64,000 nucleotides of DNA. It comes from Cupriavidus pinatubonensis. GTDB taxonomy: Bacteria > Pseudomonadota > Gammaproteobacteria > Burkholderiales > Burkholderiaceae. The notes beneath the pieces are model-generated. The model searched no databases and was not told the origin of the DNA. It saw only the letters and a program-made list of their open reading frames with translations. The stretch spans positions 372,001 to 436,000 of the forward strand of contig NZ_CP080769.1 of the NCBI RefSeq assembly GCF_019602855.1. The letters are read 5' to 3'. Each line of letters starts with the position of its first letter. Positions within the stretch are counted from its first letter, which is position 1. Position numbers and translations under genes: made by a program. Below are positions 27,849 through 38,200 of this stretch, piece by piece.

Positions 27849-28544
27849 TCATACTTGGTGCACGCCCAGTTTGGAGAACAAGTTTGTCATCGACGAAGTC
27901 CACGCGTCCCGCTGGGCATTGTGGACTTCGCGAGCGAGATCAGGGCTCCTCTTTCGTATCGCGTCCACGAGAGCGGCATGCTTTTCCACGGATCCGATTG
28001 GCTTATCCCTCAACCGTAGGGTGAAGATTCGGACACGGTGCGACTGGGCGAACAGCATCTTTGCAGCTTTCGCCAAGCGATTATTTCCACACAGTTCAAC
28101 TAGGCAGGTGTGAAATCGCTCATCCGCGGCTGCCCACCCATCCAGATCGTCGCGCTCAAGTGCCATGCGCATCTCGTTGACAGCTTCGTCCAAGATGGCA
28201 ACCTCATGACTATTGTCCGGCTTAGTGGCTAACAACTCCGCGGCGACAGTTTCAAGCGGAGACAGCACCTGATAGATCTCAGCAATGTCGACCATCGTAA
28301 TGGGTACGACTTTATAGCCGTGGCGTGGTACTGCTTGAATTAGCCCTTCCGCTTCCAGGCGTGTCAACGCTTCGCGTACCGGAGTGCGACTAATCTCCAA
28401 ATCCCTTGCTATCTCCTCTTCGAGGACGTAGCTGTTTCCCGGCAGCTGATTCTGCATAATCTTCTGCCGCAGGATTTCATAAGCACCAGCCGCCACTTTC
28501 CCTTTGCGGTCTGGGATGCGAGTTTTCTGTGGCGATGACTGCAT
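27849..28544 (-). CDS. GntR-family regulator, FCD (FadR) subfamily
   Basis: A 231-residue regulator. It has an N-terminal winged helix (EEEIARDLEISRTPVREALTRLEAEGLI) and a C-terminal FCD domain with metal-binding features (DERFHTCLVELCGNNRL, EKHAALVDAI). It is convergent with the Bug gene and probably represses the dehydrogenase and RraA operons until its carboxylate ligand binds. The TATGTATACATA palindromes are its probable operators. Confidence 0.88.
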   Translation of the reverse strand: MQSSPQKTRIPDRKGKVAAGAYEILRQKIMQNQLPGNSYVLEEEIARDLEISRTPVREALTRLEAEGLIQAVPRHGYKVVPITMVDIAEIYQVLSPLETVAAELLATKPDNSHEVAILDEAVNEMRMALERDDLDGWAAADERFHTCLVELCGNNRLAKAAKMLFAQSHRVRIFTLRLRDKPIGSVEKHAALVDAIRKRSPDLAREVHNAQRDAWTSSMTNLFSKLGVHQV

Positions 28545-28839
28545 ACGAAGGCTCGTTTATGTATGGATACCTAATATTATACACAACCAGCTCTTGCTGG
28601 ATCCCGGCCATGGGCGTGGTTGTAGAGCGGGTAAGGAGACGGTATTTACTGCCGGCCTTCCCACCCAAGAGCAGCGGCCGCCGGCCACTCAATGTAAGAG
28701 GGCTCGTCGTGAACAGTCGTGGCATGAAAGCGTATTGCCGGCAGCCCAGAAATCCCCGACTTGTCCCCGTATGCGCCGTCGCAAGGCGGATTGACCAACT
28801 GGTTCGTACCATGGCGGCCGGGCGACCCGAGGTGGGGGG

Positions 28840-29058
28840 GTAAATGCAGTCGCTCCCGGATACATCATCAACTTCATGGATGGCAAAGACACTGCAGCGA
28901 CAACGCCCTGCCAGCAACGAACAATGGCGCGGACTCCGATGGGACGCCGAGGCGAAATCACTGAGTTTGGCGGCGCCTACATCTACTTGGCCAGCAGGGT
29001 GTCGACTTGCACGACCGGCTCAATTATGTATGTAGATGGGGGCTTCCACATCGCATAA
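28840..29058 (+). pseudogene. SDR oxidoreductase, C-terminal relic
   Basis: The plus frame reads VNAVAPGYIINF, later GRRGEITEFGGAYIYLAS, and ends GSIMYVDGGFHIA and stop, the conserved last quarter of a classical SDR. The Rossmann N-terminus and catalytic YxxxK are absent upstream, where 28545-28839 shows no coding pattern. A deletion relic next to the regulator gene. Confidence 0.75.
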
Positions 29059-29318
29059 GGCGGCTTCGTGGCGTCCTGGGCGCCGACGGTCTTGCGTCCT
29101 TACCCGCTATTCGCGACGGACCCGATTTCTTGTGTTCTGAGTAGCCCCGCTTCTTCCCGCCGCAAAAGTGGTGACGCCTCATGCCAGATGGTGCGTCACC
29201 AAAACGTGGAGACACCGCGCCCATCAGCCGTCAGTCAGACGGCTGCCTAAGATTGACAGATCGGGCTATCTTCTCACTCGCCCGGTTTGGAGGAGCATGA
29301 AGACCGTTTGGCCATGGG

Positions 29319-30113
29319 TCATGCCGGCACGGTATAGAGCGTCCCGAACTGAGGGAATGAGTCTGTGACACCGGCCAGGCGTAGCGCATGCCAAGCCATC
29401 GCGTGGTTGCTCGATATGATGGGCTTGCCCAAGTCGCGCTCGATATCCGTGACGCTATCGACAAGCCGGAGCGACGTGCAGGAAACAAAGACCGCTTCCA
29501 CGTCCTCATGGCTTCCGATAGTCAGAATCGCATCCTTCACCGACCTGGCATCAATGCGAGCAACTTCGTTGTCATCGGAATGCTCAAAAGAACCCATGCG
29601 GACTACGTCAATTCCGCGCACTGCCAGGTACTTCCGCATCGACTCGTTGATTGTGCGAACGTAGGGGGTCAACATCCCGATTCGCTGCGCCTTCAGCGCA
29701 TTCAGCGCAACGCGCGCCGCGGTGATGGGAGTTGTACAGGCTGCTCTTGGCCTTGCCTCCTTGATGCGTTCGAATACACGTTCTTCGCCCAGCACCATCG
29801 AGGCAGACGTACATCCGAACGCCACTACATCCAACCGCTCACCTGGGCGGATGAGTTCCACGCCAGGCGCGATCAACGCGTCCATCTCCCTGAGCGTTTC
29901 AGGTGAGATTTCAGCCGAGTTGGCAATTCGGCTTTCGTAGAAGCCGACACCGTCCATCGTCAGCAACTTTCGCCACTCATACTCGATGGTGTGGTCCGTC
30001 GCGAGGACCACCAGCCCTATCGCAGCGCGGCGCGACACGCCCTCATCAAGGGTAAAACCGAGGCGGACATACCGGTCCGCAGAAGCCTGGCGATCCATTT
30101 CGATTTCGCTCAT
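29319..30113 (-). CDS. Asp/Glu racemase-superfamily enzyme (maleate isomerase/arylmalonate decarboxylase-like)
   Basis: A 264-residue protein with the two-cysteine pattern of the superfamily: VVAFGCTSASMVLG near residue 95 and AVFVSCTSLRLVD near residue 205, the two acid-base cysteines. Substrate-loop features resemble maleate cis-trans isomerase and arylmalonate decarboxylase rather than glutamate racemase. The start at 30113 has GGAGAGAG upstream; longer starts lack one. Same strand as the RidA gene 97 bp upstream, so it probably shares the operator-controlled promoter near 30611. Likely role: isomerisation or racemisation of the imported compound. Confidence 0.78.
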   Translation of the reverse strand: MSEIEMDRQASADRYVRLGFTLDEGVSRRAAIGLVVLATDHTIEYEWRKLLTMDGVGFYESRIANSAEISPETLREMDALIAPGVELIRPGERLDVVAFGCTSASMVLGEERVFERIKEARPRAACTTPITAARVALNALKAQRIGMLTPYVRTINESMRKYLAVRGIDVVRMGSFEHSDDNEVARIDARSVKDAILTIGSHEDVEAVFVSCTSLRLVDSVTDIERDLGKPIISSNHAMAWHALRLAGVTDSFPQFGTLYTVPA

Positions 30114-30209
30114 ATCGTTGTGTCTCTCTCCGCCCTCATTGAGTCGCAGGCCATGCACACGAGGGCAATGCTCTATGTCGGCGAGGCACACTTGCGCCCC
30201 GCCAGTCCA

Positions 30210-30557
30210 TCAAACTGCGACGATGACGCCGATTTCCACCGTGTACTGGGGAAACGCCAGCTTCGATTCCACGCATGCGCGGGCAGGCGCCGCACCTTCC
30301 GGGACCCATGCGTCCCACACTTCGTTCATCGCGCCGAACGTCGTGTAGTCGGCGAGCCAAATGCTGGCCGACAGAACCTTCGTCTTGTCCGAGCCAATCT
30401 GGTCGAGGAGGCGGTCAATCTTTGCCAGGATTTGTTCCGTCTGCCCTTTCACGTCTTGGCTGGGATCGTCTGCCACCTGGCCGGCCAGAAAGCCGAAACC
30501 GCCATACACCACGGCTTGGCTCATTCGCTTACCGCTCTCATAACGCTTGATTTCCAT
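30210..30557 (-). CDS. RidA-family protein (YjgF/YER057c/UK114)
   Basis: A 115-residue protein with the RidA layout: VVYGGFGFLAGQVADD, QILAKIDRLLDQIGSD and the ARACVESKLAFP loop holding the substrate-binding Arg near residue 97. RidA hydrolyses reactive imines/enamines formed by amino-acid oxidases and PLP enzymes. This fits the divergent DadA-like dehydrogenase, which makes imino acids. The operator at 30611-30624 lies 54 bp upstream. Confidence 0.87.
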   Translation of the reverse strand: MEIKRYESGKRMSQAVVYGGFGFLAGQVADDPSQDVKGQTEQILAKIDRLLDQIGSDKTKVLSASIWLADYTTFGAMNEVWDAWVPEGAAPARACVESKLAFPQYTVEIGVIVAV

Positions 30558-30610
30558 GACATCTCCTGAAAAGTGGCTGAAACCGTAAACAGCCTAACCA
30601 AAATACACAC

Positions 30611-30624
30611 AACTGTCGACACTT
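30611..30624. promoter_or_regulatory. Operator, AACTGTCGACACTT
   Basis: One of six copies of an AAGTGTCGACACTT-like palindrome in the window. It shares the flanking ACACAA(C/G)TGTCGACA string with the sites at 41238 and 48617. In all three cases the regulated gene is on the minus strand, so the flank is probably part of the promoter (the complementary TTGTGTGTAT strings). Predicted target of the FCD regulator at 32328-33053. Confidence 0.75.
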
Positions 30625-30737
30625 TTGTTGCTTGTTTTTGTCTCAGTCTGGCGTGTGTCATTCCGTCCACATCCGTGCGAACGAATACTGTTCTTAGTGT
30701 CATTACTCATTGCCCTAACTTCCCCGTACTTATACAT

Positions 30738-30751
30738 TAGTGTCGACACTT
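30738..30751. promoter_or_regulatory. Operator, TAGTGTCGACACTT
   Basis: A near-perfect copy of the palindrome (core AGTGTCGACACT is perfect over 12 bases), 77 bp upstream of the DadA-like gene. With the site at 30611 it makes the divergent RidA/DadA promoter a two-operator region. Confidence 0.75.
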
Positions 30752-30828
30752 AGGCCAGCTGAGGAGGCTGGAGTGTCGCCTCGTCAGTTCATTGCCGAGG
30801 CCACAGCTAATCCATATCTGGGGGCGTC

Positions 30829-32070
30829 ATGAAGGTAATCGTGCTCGGCGGCGGCGTGGTGGGTGTTACGACCGCATATCAGTTGCAGAAGGACGGCCAT
30901 GATGTGGTACTTGTCGACCGTCAGCCCGTCGTCGCGGGCGAGACCAGCTGGGGCAATGCAGGGATGGTGGCTCCTGGCCACTCTTTCGTCTGGTCGTCTC
31001 CGAAAGCGCCCCTGACCTTGCTGAAGTCCCTGGTCCTGAAAGACCAGGCCCTGCGATTCAAGTTCTCTGCTGACCCCAAGCTCTACAGCTGGTCATGGCT
31101 ATTCCTGCTCGAATGCACTTCGGAGAAGGCACGCAGGAACACCCTGCTCAAGCACCGTCTTGCCGCGTACTCGCAGAGCGTGCTCCAGGATGTACTTCGA
31201 GAAGAGGACGTCAACTATGACCGCAACGACCGCGGGATTCTCTATTTTCATCGCAGCCAGGAAGCACTGGACCGCGGTGTCGCACAGATGAAGCTTCTCG
31301 AGTCCGATGGCCAGGAAATCAAGGTCCTCGACCGCAACCAGGTCGTAGCACTGGATCCGTCTCTGGCCACGGCGAAAGACGGAATTGTCGGCGCCATCCA
31401 CTGCCCTACCGACGAAACGGGGGATCCGGCCAAGTTCACCAGAGCACTTGCCAACAAGATTGAAGCTCGCGGCGGCCAAATCCTCACGCAGACGACCATA
31501 CAGGATTTCGACATTGCGGGCGACGAGGTGGTGGGTATCCACACAGACCAAGGCCGCATCACCGGCGACGCCTACGTCCTGGCGCTGGGCAGTTACAGCC
31601 CCATCCTGGCCGGCAAGATCGGAATCCGGCTTCCCATCTATCCGGTGAAGGGCTACTCCCTGACGGTGCCAATCGAGGACCATCGGCACCCCCCCAATGT
31701 CGCTGCGGTCGACGAACACAACCTCGTGGCCTTTTCCCGGTTCGGGGACCGAATCCGGGTAACCGCCACGGCCGAGTTCGCAGGCTACGACACGAGCCAT
31801 AAGCCGGCCGACTTCGCCTTCATGAAACGGGTCACCCAGGAGCTCTATCCTGACGGGGGCAACTATGCCGAAGCAGAAATGTGGGCGGGGCTTCGACCGA
31901 TGACCCCGAACAACCTCCCCTTCCTTGGACGGAAGAAGTATCGCAATTTCTTCCTGAATACTGGGCACGGCCACATTGGATGGACGATGTCGCATGGGTC
32001 AGCGCGGATTACCGCCGACCTCGTTTCTGGCCGTACACCCGCGATTCCGATGGAGGGCCTTACAGCGTAG
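30829..32070 (+). CDS. DadA-like D-amino-acid dehydrogenase (FAD)
   Basis: A 413-residue flavoprotein: N-terminal VIVLGGGVVGVTTAYQLQ (FAD-binding GxGxxG), ETSWGNAGMVAPGH typical of DadA, IYPVKGYSLTVP, and C-terminal AGLRPMTPNNLPFLG, then NTGHGHIGWTMSHGSA. DadA proteins oxidise D-amino acids, or imino acids such as D-hydroxyproline, to imino acids and pass electrons to quinones. It is divergent from RidA and under the palindromic operator. Substrate is not determined. Confidence 0.88.
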   Translation: MKVIVLGGGVVGVTTAYQLQKDGHDVVLVDRQPVVAGETSWGNAGMVAPGHSFVWSSPKAPLTLLKSLVLKDQALRFKFSADPKLYSWSWLFLLECTSEKARRNTLLKHRLAAYSQSVLQDVLREEDVNYDRNDRGILYFHRSQEALDRGVAQMKLLESDGQEIKVLDRNQVVALDPSLATAKDGIVGAIHCPTDETGDPAKFTRALANKIEARGGQILTQTTIQDFDIAGDEVVGIHTDQGRITGDAYVLALGSYSPILAGKIGIRLPIYPVKGYSLTVPIEDHRHPPNVAAVDEHNLVAFSRFGDRIRVTATAEFAGYDTSHKPADFAFMKRVTQELYPDGGNYAEAEMWAGLRPMTPNNLPFLGRKKYRNFFLNTGHGHIGWTMSHGSARITADLVSGRTPAIPMEGLTA

Positions 32071-32193
32071 TTGACCTGGCCCAGCCCATTGCCGTGCCAT
32101 CTTCCGCGGTCACCGCTTCCCGACGACTGCAACCCTAGGCAGCTGACCGGCGGCGACATTCGGAGTGCCCGCCTGCGGTGCAGTAGAATACAG

Positions 32194-32207
32194 AATTGCC
32201 GACACTT
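32194..32207. promoter_or_regulatory. Operator, AATTGCCGACACTT
   Basis: A one-sided match to AAGTGTCGACACTT (right half perfect), about 120 bp before the FCD regulator start. Suggests autoregulation; weaker than the other sites. Confidence 0.6.
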
Positions 32208-32327
32208 TGCACCAATAAAGACTGCGGGACAGGGCTTGGACGTCACCCGAGCGGCTCAGCCGTTACGAGGGCATACCAACAGGCGTCTTCTCGCCGTCTT
32301 CCGGTCACCATAGGACACATCAACAAA

Positions 32328-33053
32328 ATGGCACGCTACACGTCGCTGATTCGGGAAGACCGTCCGCGCGTCCGTGAGACGAATCCTCCGAAGCGGGCCG
32401 GCCTCACGGTAAATGAGCTCTACGAAGAGCTCAAGTCCATGGCCGTTCTCTACACCATCCGACCCGGCGAGCGCGTCAATGAACTGGAGCTGGCCGACCG
32501 GTTCAACGTGAGTCGAACGCCGCTTCGAGAAGCGTTGAACCGCCTGGTGGCGGAGAACCTCCTGACCTTCGTGCCGAACCGCGGCTTCTTCGTGCGCGAG
32601 TTGAATCGCCAGGACATTTTCGACTTGTTCGAGCTTCGGCGAAGCATCGAGGCCTCGGCAGTTCAATTGGCGGTCGAACGAGCTGACGACAAGGACATCC
32701 GAGCCCTGCGCAAGTTCTGGAAGGATGTGATGAAGAACCGCGCGTCCAATGCGCCGGCCGCGGAACTGGTCACCCGCGACGAAGAGTTTCATGTCCGACT
32801 CGTCGCCCTGTCTGGCAACAACGAAATGGTGCGCGCGATGTACGGCATCAATGCCCGCATTCACTTCGTCCGCTGGGTCGATATTGAGCAACGGGGGCAC
32901 GACGCCTTTGCGGAGCACCTGGATATCCTAGATGCTATCGAAGCGCGTGATGCAGCGCGTGTGCGCCAGCTGACCGAAACTCATATTACTTGGCGCATGG
33001 AAGAAATCGCCAGCGTGGTTGACGCCGGCGTCGTCAAACTGTTCTCCCGATAA
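32328..33053 (+). CDS. GntR-family regulator, FCD (FadR) subfamily
   Basis: A 241-residue regulator: winged helix (ELADRFNVSRTPLREALNRLVAENLL) and an FCD domain (DEEFHVRLVALSGNNEM, EHLDILDAIEARD). It lies between the DadA gene and the thiolase operon and is the obvious candidate to bind the palindromic AAGTGTCGACACTT sites. The start at 32328 is preferred; an ATG at 32196 would overlap the operator and add a non-conserved tail. Confidence 0.87.
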   Translation: MARYTSLIREDRPRVRETNPPKRAGLTVNELYEELKSMAVLYTIRPGERVNELELADRFNVSRTPLREALNRLVAENLLTFVPNRGFFVRELNRQDIFDLFELRRSIEASAVQLAVERADDKDIRALRKFWKDVMKNRASNAPAAELVTRDEEFHVRLVALSGNNEMVRAMYGINARIHFVRWVDIEQRGHDAFAEHLDILDAIEARDAARVRQLTETHITWRMEEIASVVDAGVVKLFSR

Positions 33054-33066
33054 CTCCGCCCCACAC

Positions 33067-33103
33067 CTGGTGGCCCACGCCGAAATCCGGCGTGGGCCAC
33101 CAG
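33067..33103. terminator. Bidirectional terminator hairpin
   Basis: A perfect 16-bp inverted repeat (CTGGTGGCCCACGCCG and complement) with a 5-base loop between the convergent regulator and thiolase genes. No long T run, but the stem is very stable and the position between convergent stops fits termination in both directions. Confidence 0.8.
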
Positions 33104-33162
33104 TCTGTCAAGTTGCCGACGCGTAGGCGAACATCCCCCGGCGCGCTTTCCGACCGAGGTGG

Positions 33163-34344
33163 CTAGCAGCGCTCGAACACAGCGGCAATGCCTTGCCCGC
33201 CACCAATGCACATGGTGACCAGTGCATACCGACCCTGCACACGCTGCAGTTCATGAACAGCCTTCGTCACGAGAATTGCCCCCGTTGCACCGATGGGATG
33301 GCCAAGGGAAATGCCGGAGCCGTTCGGATTGACCTTCTCAGGATTGAAGCCAAGTTCGCGGGCCACTGCGCATGCTTGAGCGGCGAAAGCCTCGTTGGCC
33401 TCGATGACGTCAATGTCGTCCAAGGACAGCTCTGCCCGTGCGAGAGCCAACCGGACCGCAGGGACCGGGCCGATTCCCATGTAGGCCGGGGCAACGCCCG
33501 CATGTGCGTACGAGACCAACTTCGCAATCGGCCGATGCCCGTCTCGACTCGCGGCCTCAGCGGTGGCCAACACAACCGCCGCCGCACCGTCGTTCAGACC
33601 CGATGCATTGCCGGCGGTGACCGTTCCAGTAGCCGAGAACGCAGGCTTCAGTTTGCCGAGGTCCTGAGGCGAGAGGTCGCCACGGACGTGCTCGTCAGTG
33701 TCGAACAGCACCACTTCCTTCCGATGGCGAACAGGCACGGGGACAATCTGGGACTTGAAATGCCCTGCGGCAATCGCCGCCGCGGCTCGGCGATGCGATT
33801 CCAGTGCTAGCGCATCCTGCTCTTCACGCGAGATGGAGAACTTAGCCGCGACGTTTTCGGCCGTTTGGCCCATATGGTACTTCTCGAATGGGTCCGTCAG
33901 CGCGCCGACCATCATATCGACGACTTTCGAATCTCCCATACGCGTGCCCCATCGAACGTCGAGCAAGGAATAGGCCGCGCGCGACATACTTTCCGCGCCA
34001 CCAGCCACCACGTAATCGGCATCGCCCAGTGCCAGGGATTGCGAGGCGGAGATAACCGCCTGCAGGCCAGAGCCGCACAGGCGGTTGACAGTCAGCGCCG
34101 AAGAATGCTCCGAGAGACCTCCTTCCATACCGGCTACACGGGCCAGATACATGTCCGCTGGCTCCGTGTGGATGACGTTCCCGAACACAATCTGGTCGAC
34201 CTTGTCGCCGCTCAGCTCAGCGCGCTTGAGCGCCTCCCGCACGACGAGCGCTCCCAGACCGGTTGGGGACATTGAAGCCAACGACTTACCAAAATCGCCG
34301 ATTGCGGTGCGGACCGCGCTGAGAACCACTACTTCGTTGGACAT
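33163..34344 (-). CDS. Acetyl-CoA acetyltransferase (thiolase II type)
   Basis: A 393-residue thiolase with all active-site blocks: NRLCGSGLQAV (nucleophilic Cys near residue 90), NEAFAAQA, GHPIGATGAI (His) and MCIGGGQG (second Cys). It splits or forms 3-ketoacyl-CoA. The start at 34344 (MSNEVVVLSA) agrees with family length; an upstream ATG at 34401 gives an unlikely tail. It is the last gene of the seven-frame minus operon that starts at 41136, so it probably performs the final thiolytic step of that pathway. Confidence 0.92.
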   Translation of the reverse strand: MSNEVVVLSAVRTAIGDFGKSLASMSPTGLGALVVREALKRAELSGDKVDQIVFGNVIHTEPADMYLARVAGMEGGLSEHSSALTVNRLCGSGLQAVISASQSLALGDADYVVAGGAESMSRAAYSLLDVRWGTRMGDSKVVDMMVGALTDPFEKYHMGQTAENVAAKFSISREEQDALALESHRRAAAAIAAGHFKSQIVPVPVRHRKEVVLFDTDEHVRGDLSPQDLGKLKPAFSATGTVTAGNASGLNDGAAAVVLATAEAASRDGHRPIAKLVSYAHAGVAPAYMGIGPVPAVRLALARAELSLDDIDVIEANEAFAAQACAVARELGFNPEKVNPNGSGISLGHPIGATGAILVTKAVHELQRVQGRYALVTMCIGGGQGIAAVFERC

Positions 34345-34423
34345 GGCCACTCCATTCTTCGGCGCACACGCGCCTACGTTTGAGAAAACAATGGCGTTCA
34401 CTTACGCCTGCGTTGCTTCAGCT

Positions 34424-35191
34424 TCACAGCGAGCTGACGAGATGACCGCCGTCTACCGCTAGTACGGCGCCGTTCATGAATGACGACGCGTCGGATGCCA
34501 GCAGAAGCATGGGGCCATTGAGCTCATCGAGCCGACCGAGCCTTCTCATCGGAATACGCTTGACGAGCTGGGTGCCGGCGTCCGACTGGAAGAACTCCTG
34601 GTTGAGCTCCGTCTCAAAGTAGCCTGGGGCGATGGCATTAACCCGGATTCCAGCCCGAGCAAGCTCAAGGGCCAATGCCTTCGTCATCTGGACCACGCCC
34701 GCTTTGCATACCGTGTAGGCAATCACCTGCTGGGCCACACGAAGACCCAGGATGGACGCAATATTGATGACGTTGCCTGGCTGCCCCGCCCCCTTCACGA
34801 GCGATGCAAAAGAACGGGTCATCCTCCAGACTCCAGTCAGGTTGACCTCCAGTGTCTGGGCCCAAGCTTCATCCGAAGTGTCCAGCGCCGGCGACTGATG
34901 AACGATGCCTGCGTTGTTGACAAGCACGTGCGGCACACCAAACTGCTCCCGAATCAGGCTGAGACAGCTCTCAACCGAGCTTGCATCCGTGACATCCAGC
35001 TCGAAGGCTTCTGCATTCAGCCCGTCCTCGCGAATACTCGACGCCAGAAACTGCCCGAGTTCAATGCGTCGACCACACATTGCAACTGCGCAACCCTGCG
35101 CAGCCAGGAGCCGTGAGAAATGGAGCCCCAAGCCACTGAAGGCTCCAGTCACCACCACAATCTTCCCTGCAAACTCGAATTGAAAAATCAT
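34424..35191 (-). CDS. SDR-family oxidoreductase
   Basis: A 255-residue classical SDR: VTGAFSGLGLHFSRLL, NNAG near residue 92, NIASIL with the catalytic Ser, YTVCKAG (YxxxK) and the C-terminal NGAVLAVDGGH. Located between the thiolase and the oxidoreductase genes with only 11 bases to the latter, so it is part of the same operon; a 3-hydroxyacyl-CoA dehydrogenase role is plausible. Confidence 0.88.
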   Translation of the reverse strand: MIFQFEFAGKIVVVTGAFSGLGLHFSRLLAAQGCAVAMCGRRIELGQFLASSIREDGLNAEAFELDVTDASSVESCLSLIREQFGVPHVLVNNAGIVHQSPALDTSDEAWAQTLEVNLTGVWRMTRSFASLVKGAGQPGNVINIASILGLRVAQQVIAYTVCKAGVVQMTKALALELARAGIRVNAIAPGYFETELNQEFFQSDAGTQLVKRIPMRRLGRLDELNGPMLLLASDASSFMNGAVLAVDGGHLVSSL

Positions 35192-35202
35192 CTGTCCTCA
35201 CC

Positions 35203-38200
35203 TCATGCGACTTGCTTCAGTTCAATCACCGCGCGATCGGACAGCTGCGCAACGGCGTCGGTCCATTCGCGGTCCACTGCCTTGAAGTTGCGCTCCTTCA
35301 CATGGCCATAGCCGCGAATCTTCTCGGCGACCGACGCGGCTCGCAGTGCAGCCGCATGGTTGCGCGAAGTCCCGTGGCGCGTGATTTCCTCCACGGTGTT
35401 CTCGTATCGCGTAATCAGATCACGCTCCATACGGCGTTCTTCCGTGTAGCCAAACACGTCAAAAGGCGTACCGCGGAGAACCTTGAGCTTCGCCAGCATG
35501 CCGAAGAGGGGCAGCACCCAGGCGCCATACTCCTTCTTGCGCGGCTGACCCGTCAGTTCGTCCTTGCCGGCCACCATCGGCGGCGCTAAGTTGAATGCGA
35601 TTCGGAAATCGCCTTCGAACCGCTGCTTGAGGCTCTCCACAAACTCGGGCGAGGAGTGAAGACGAGCAACCTCGTATTCATCTTTGTACGCGAGCAACTT
35701 GAAGTAGTTGGTGGCCACGGCGCGCGAGACCGCATCCTGACGCGGCGACGTCTTGTGTTCCCACACCCGCACTTTGCCCACCAGGTCCTGGTAACGCTGT
35801 GCATACGCGACGTTCTGGTACTGAGTCAGAAACGCAACCCGGCGCTCGATGAGTTCGTCCAGGCTCTCTGAGATACGCAGCGATTCGCGAGTCTGCTTTG
35901 CAGCCACGAGGGTCTTCTCAGCAGTGGTCGGCGAGAGAGCGGCGCGACGGCCCCAGAGGAAGGCCTCCTTGTTCGACGCGACTGCGGCACCATTCAGCTC
36001 GATTGCCGCATTGATGGCATCTGCGGTGATAGGAATCAGCCCACGCTGGTAGGCGTAGCCCAGCATGAACATGTTTCCGGCAATCGTGTCACCAAAGATG
36101 TTCAGGGCATACTTTGTTGCGTTGACGAACTCGGCCTGCTGCTCGCCTACGGCGTCCAGGATGCTCGCCCGCAGGTCCGCGCCGGGGAATTTGAGGTCAG
36201 GATGCTGCGTGAACTCTCCGGTCATCACCTCATGCGTGTTGACCAACACCCGCGTGGAATCCTTGCGAACCATCGCCAAAGTCTTCCGGTTCGCTGCCAC
36301 CACCATGTCGAAACCAAGCACGACATCGGCACCGCCCGTGGCTATGCGAATGGCCTTGATTGCTGCCGGGCTCTTACCAAAGCGAAGGTGCGACCATACC
36401 GAGCCGCCCTTCTGCGCCAGGCCAGCCATATCCAAAATGCCGCACCCCTTGCCTTCCAGATGAGCAGCCATGCCAAGGATTGCGCCAATGGTGACCACAC
36501 CGGTTCCACCAACACCCGTGACGACAACGGAGAATACACGGTCTTCCAGCGAAGGCAGCTCAGGCTCGACCAGTGCGGGGAACAGACTCACGTTAGCCGT
36601 GACCGTACCGCCCTTACGCAGCTTGCCACCGTGGACGGTCACGAAGCTTGGGCAGAAGCCGTTATTGCAGGAGTAGTCCTTATTGCAGGACGACTGGTCA
36701 ATTTCACGCTTACGACCGAACTCCGTTTCCAGTGGCACGAGAGACACACAGTTCGACTTGACGCCACAATCGCCGCAGCCCTCACAAACCAGATCATTGA
36801 TGACCAGGCGCTTCGGCAAATCCGGGAATTGCTGGCGCTTGCGCCGCCGACGCTTTTCAGCCGCGCAGGTCTGGTCATAGACAAGCACCGTCACACCGGG
36901 AATGTCGCGCAGCTCTTCCTGGACCTTCTGAAGCTCAGACCGATGATGAATGGTGACACCAGGCGCCCAGCCCAGGTTGGCCGGGTACTTCGTGGGCTCA
37001 TCCGTGACGACCGCGATCCGCCGCACGCCTTCCGCGTAGACCTGAGCCGTAATGGTTACAGGGCTCAATTGCCCATCGTGACGTTGGCCACCGGTCATTG
37101 CGACCGCGTCGTTGTACAGAATCTTGAAAGTGATGTTCGTCTTGGCCGCCACCGCAGCACGAAGAGCCAGCAAGCCGGAGTGGAAGTACGTGCCGTCGCC
37201 CATGTTCTGGAACATGTGCTTTCGACTAGAGAACGGCGCCTCGCCAACCCACAATAGGCCTTCTGCCCCCATCTGGGAATAGCCCGTCGTACCCCGGTTC
37301 ATCGACTGTGCCATCCAGCTGCAACCGATACCCGCGTAGGCTTTGCTGCCGTCCGGAATGACAGTCGAAGAGTTGTGCGGGCAGCCACTGCAGAAGTAGA
37401 AGCTGCGAGCCATTGGCTCGTTACCGAAGGCAATCTGGCTCAGCGCCGTCAGTTGGTTGACTCGCTCGGCGATTCTGTTGTTCTTAACAAGCGATGCGAA
37501 GCGCTGGCCAAGAGCGATGGCTATCTGAACGGAGTTTAGTGCCATTTCGACCTGGAACAGCTTCTTCCCTTGCTCGTCCACCTTGCCAATGACGATCGGC
37601 GCGTTGGGTACGCGGTAGAGCAGGTCCTTGATTTGGGCTTCGATGAGGCTACGCTTTTCCTCTACAACGATGAGCTGCTCCTTGCCGGCTGCGAACTCGA
37701 GCATCCCCTGCGGCTCAAGCGGCCAGGTGCACGCCACCTTATAGACGGCCACACCCATGGCAGCGACGTCCTCTTCCGACAGGTTCAGATCATCAAAGGC
37801 CTGCAGCACGTCGAGATAGCTTTTGCCGTGCGTCACTATGCCGATGCGCGCGTCGGGATTGCCGAGCACTACCTTGTCGAGGCGGTTTGCACGGACAAAG
37901 GCGCGTACCGCGTCCAGCTTGTAGTTGTGGAGACGGAATTCCTGCTCCTGTGGGCTATCCGGCTGGCGCAGGTTCAGACCGTCAGGAGGCATATGCCCCC
38001 CCGAAGGCAGCACAGCCACTGCACGGTCAGTGCTGACATCGATAGCTGCGGAGGCGTCCGCAGTGTCCTTCACGCACTTTAGGCCGACCCAGCATCCGGA
38101 GTAACGCGAGAGCGCCCACCCATACAGGCCAAAGTCTAGAATTTCCTGGACGCCGCTGGGGCTCAGGATGGGGATGGAGGCGTCAACCAGCGCGAACTCG

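Noticed and set aside
36202..37257. 351-codon plus frame within the indolepyruvate oxidoreductase gene
   Set aside because: Antisense shadow with no motif; the oxidoreductase frame is certain.
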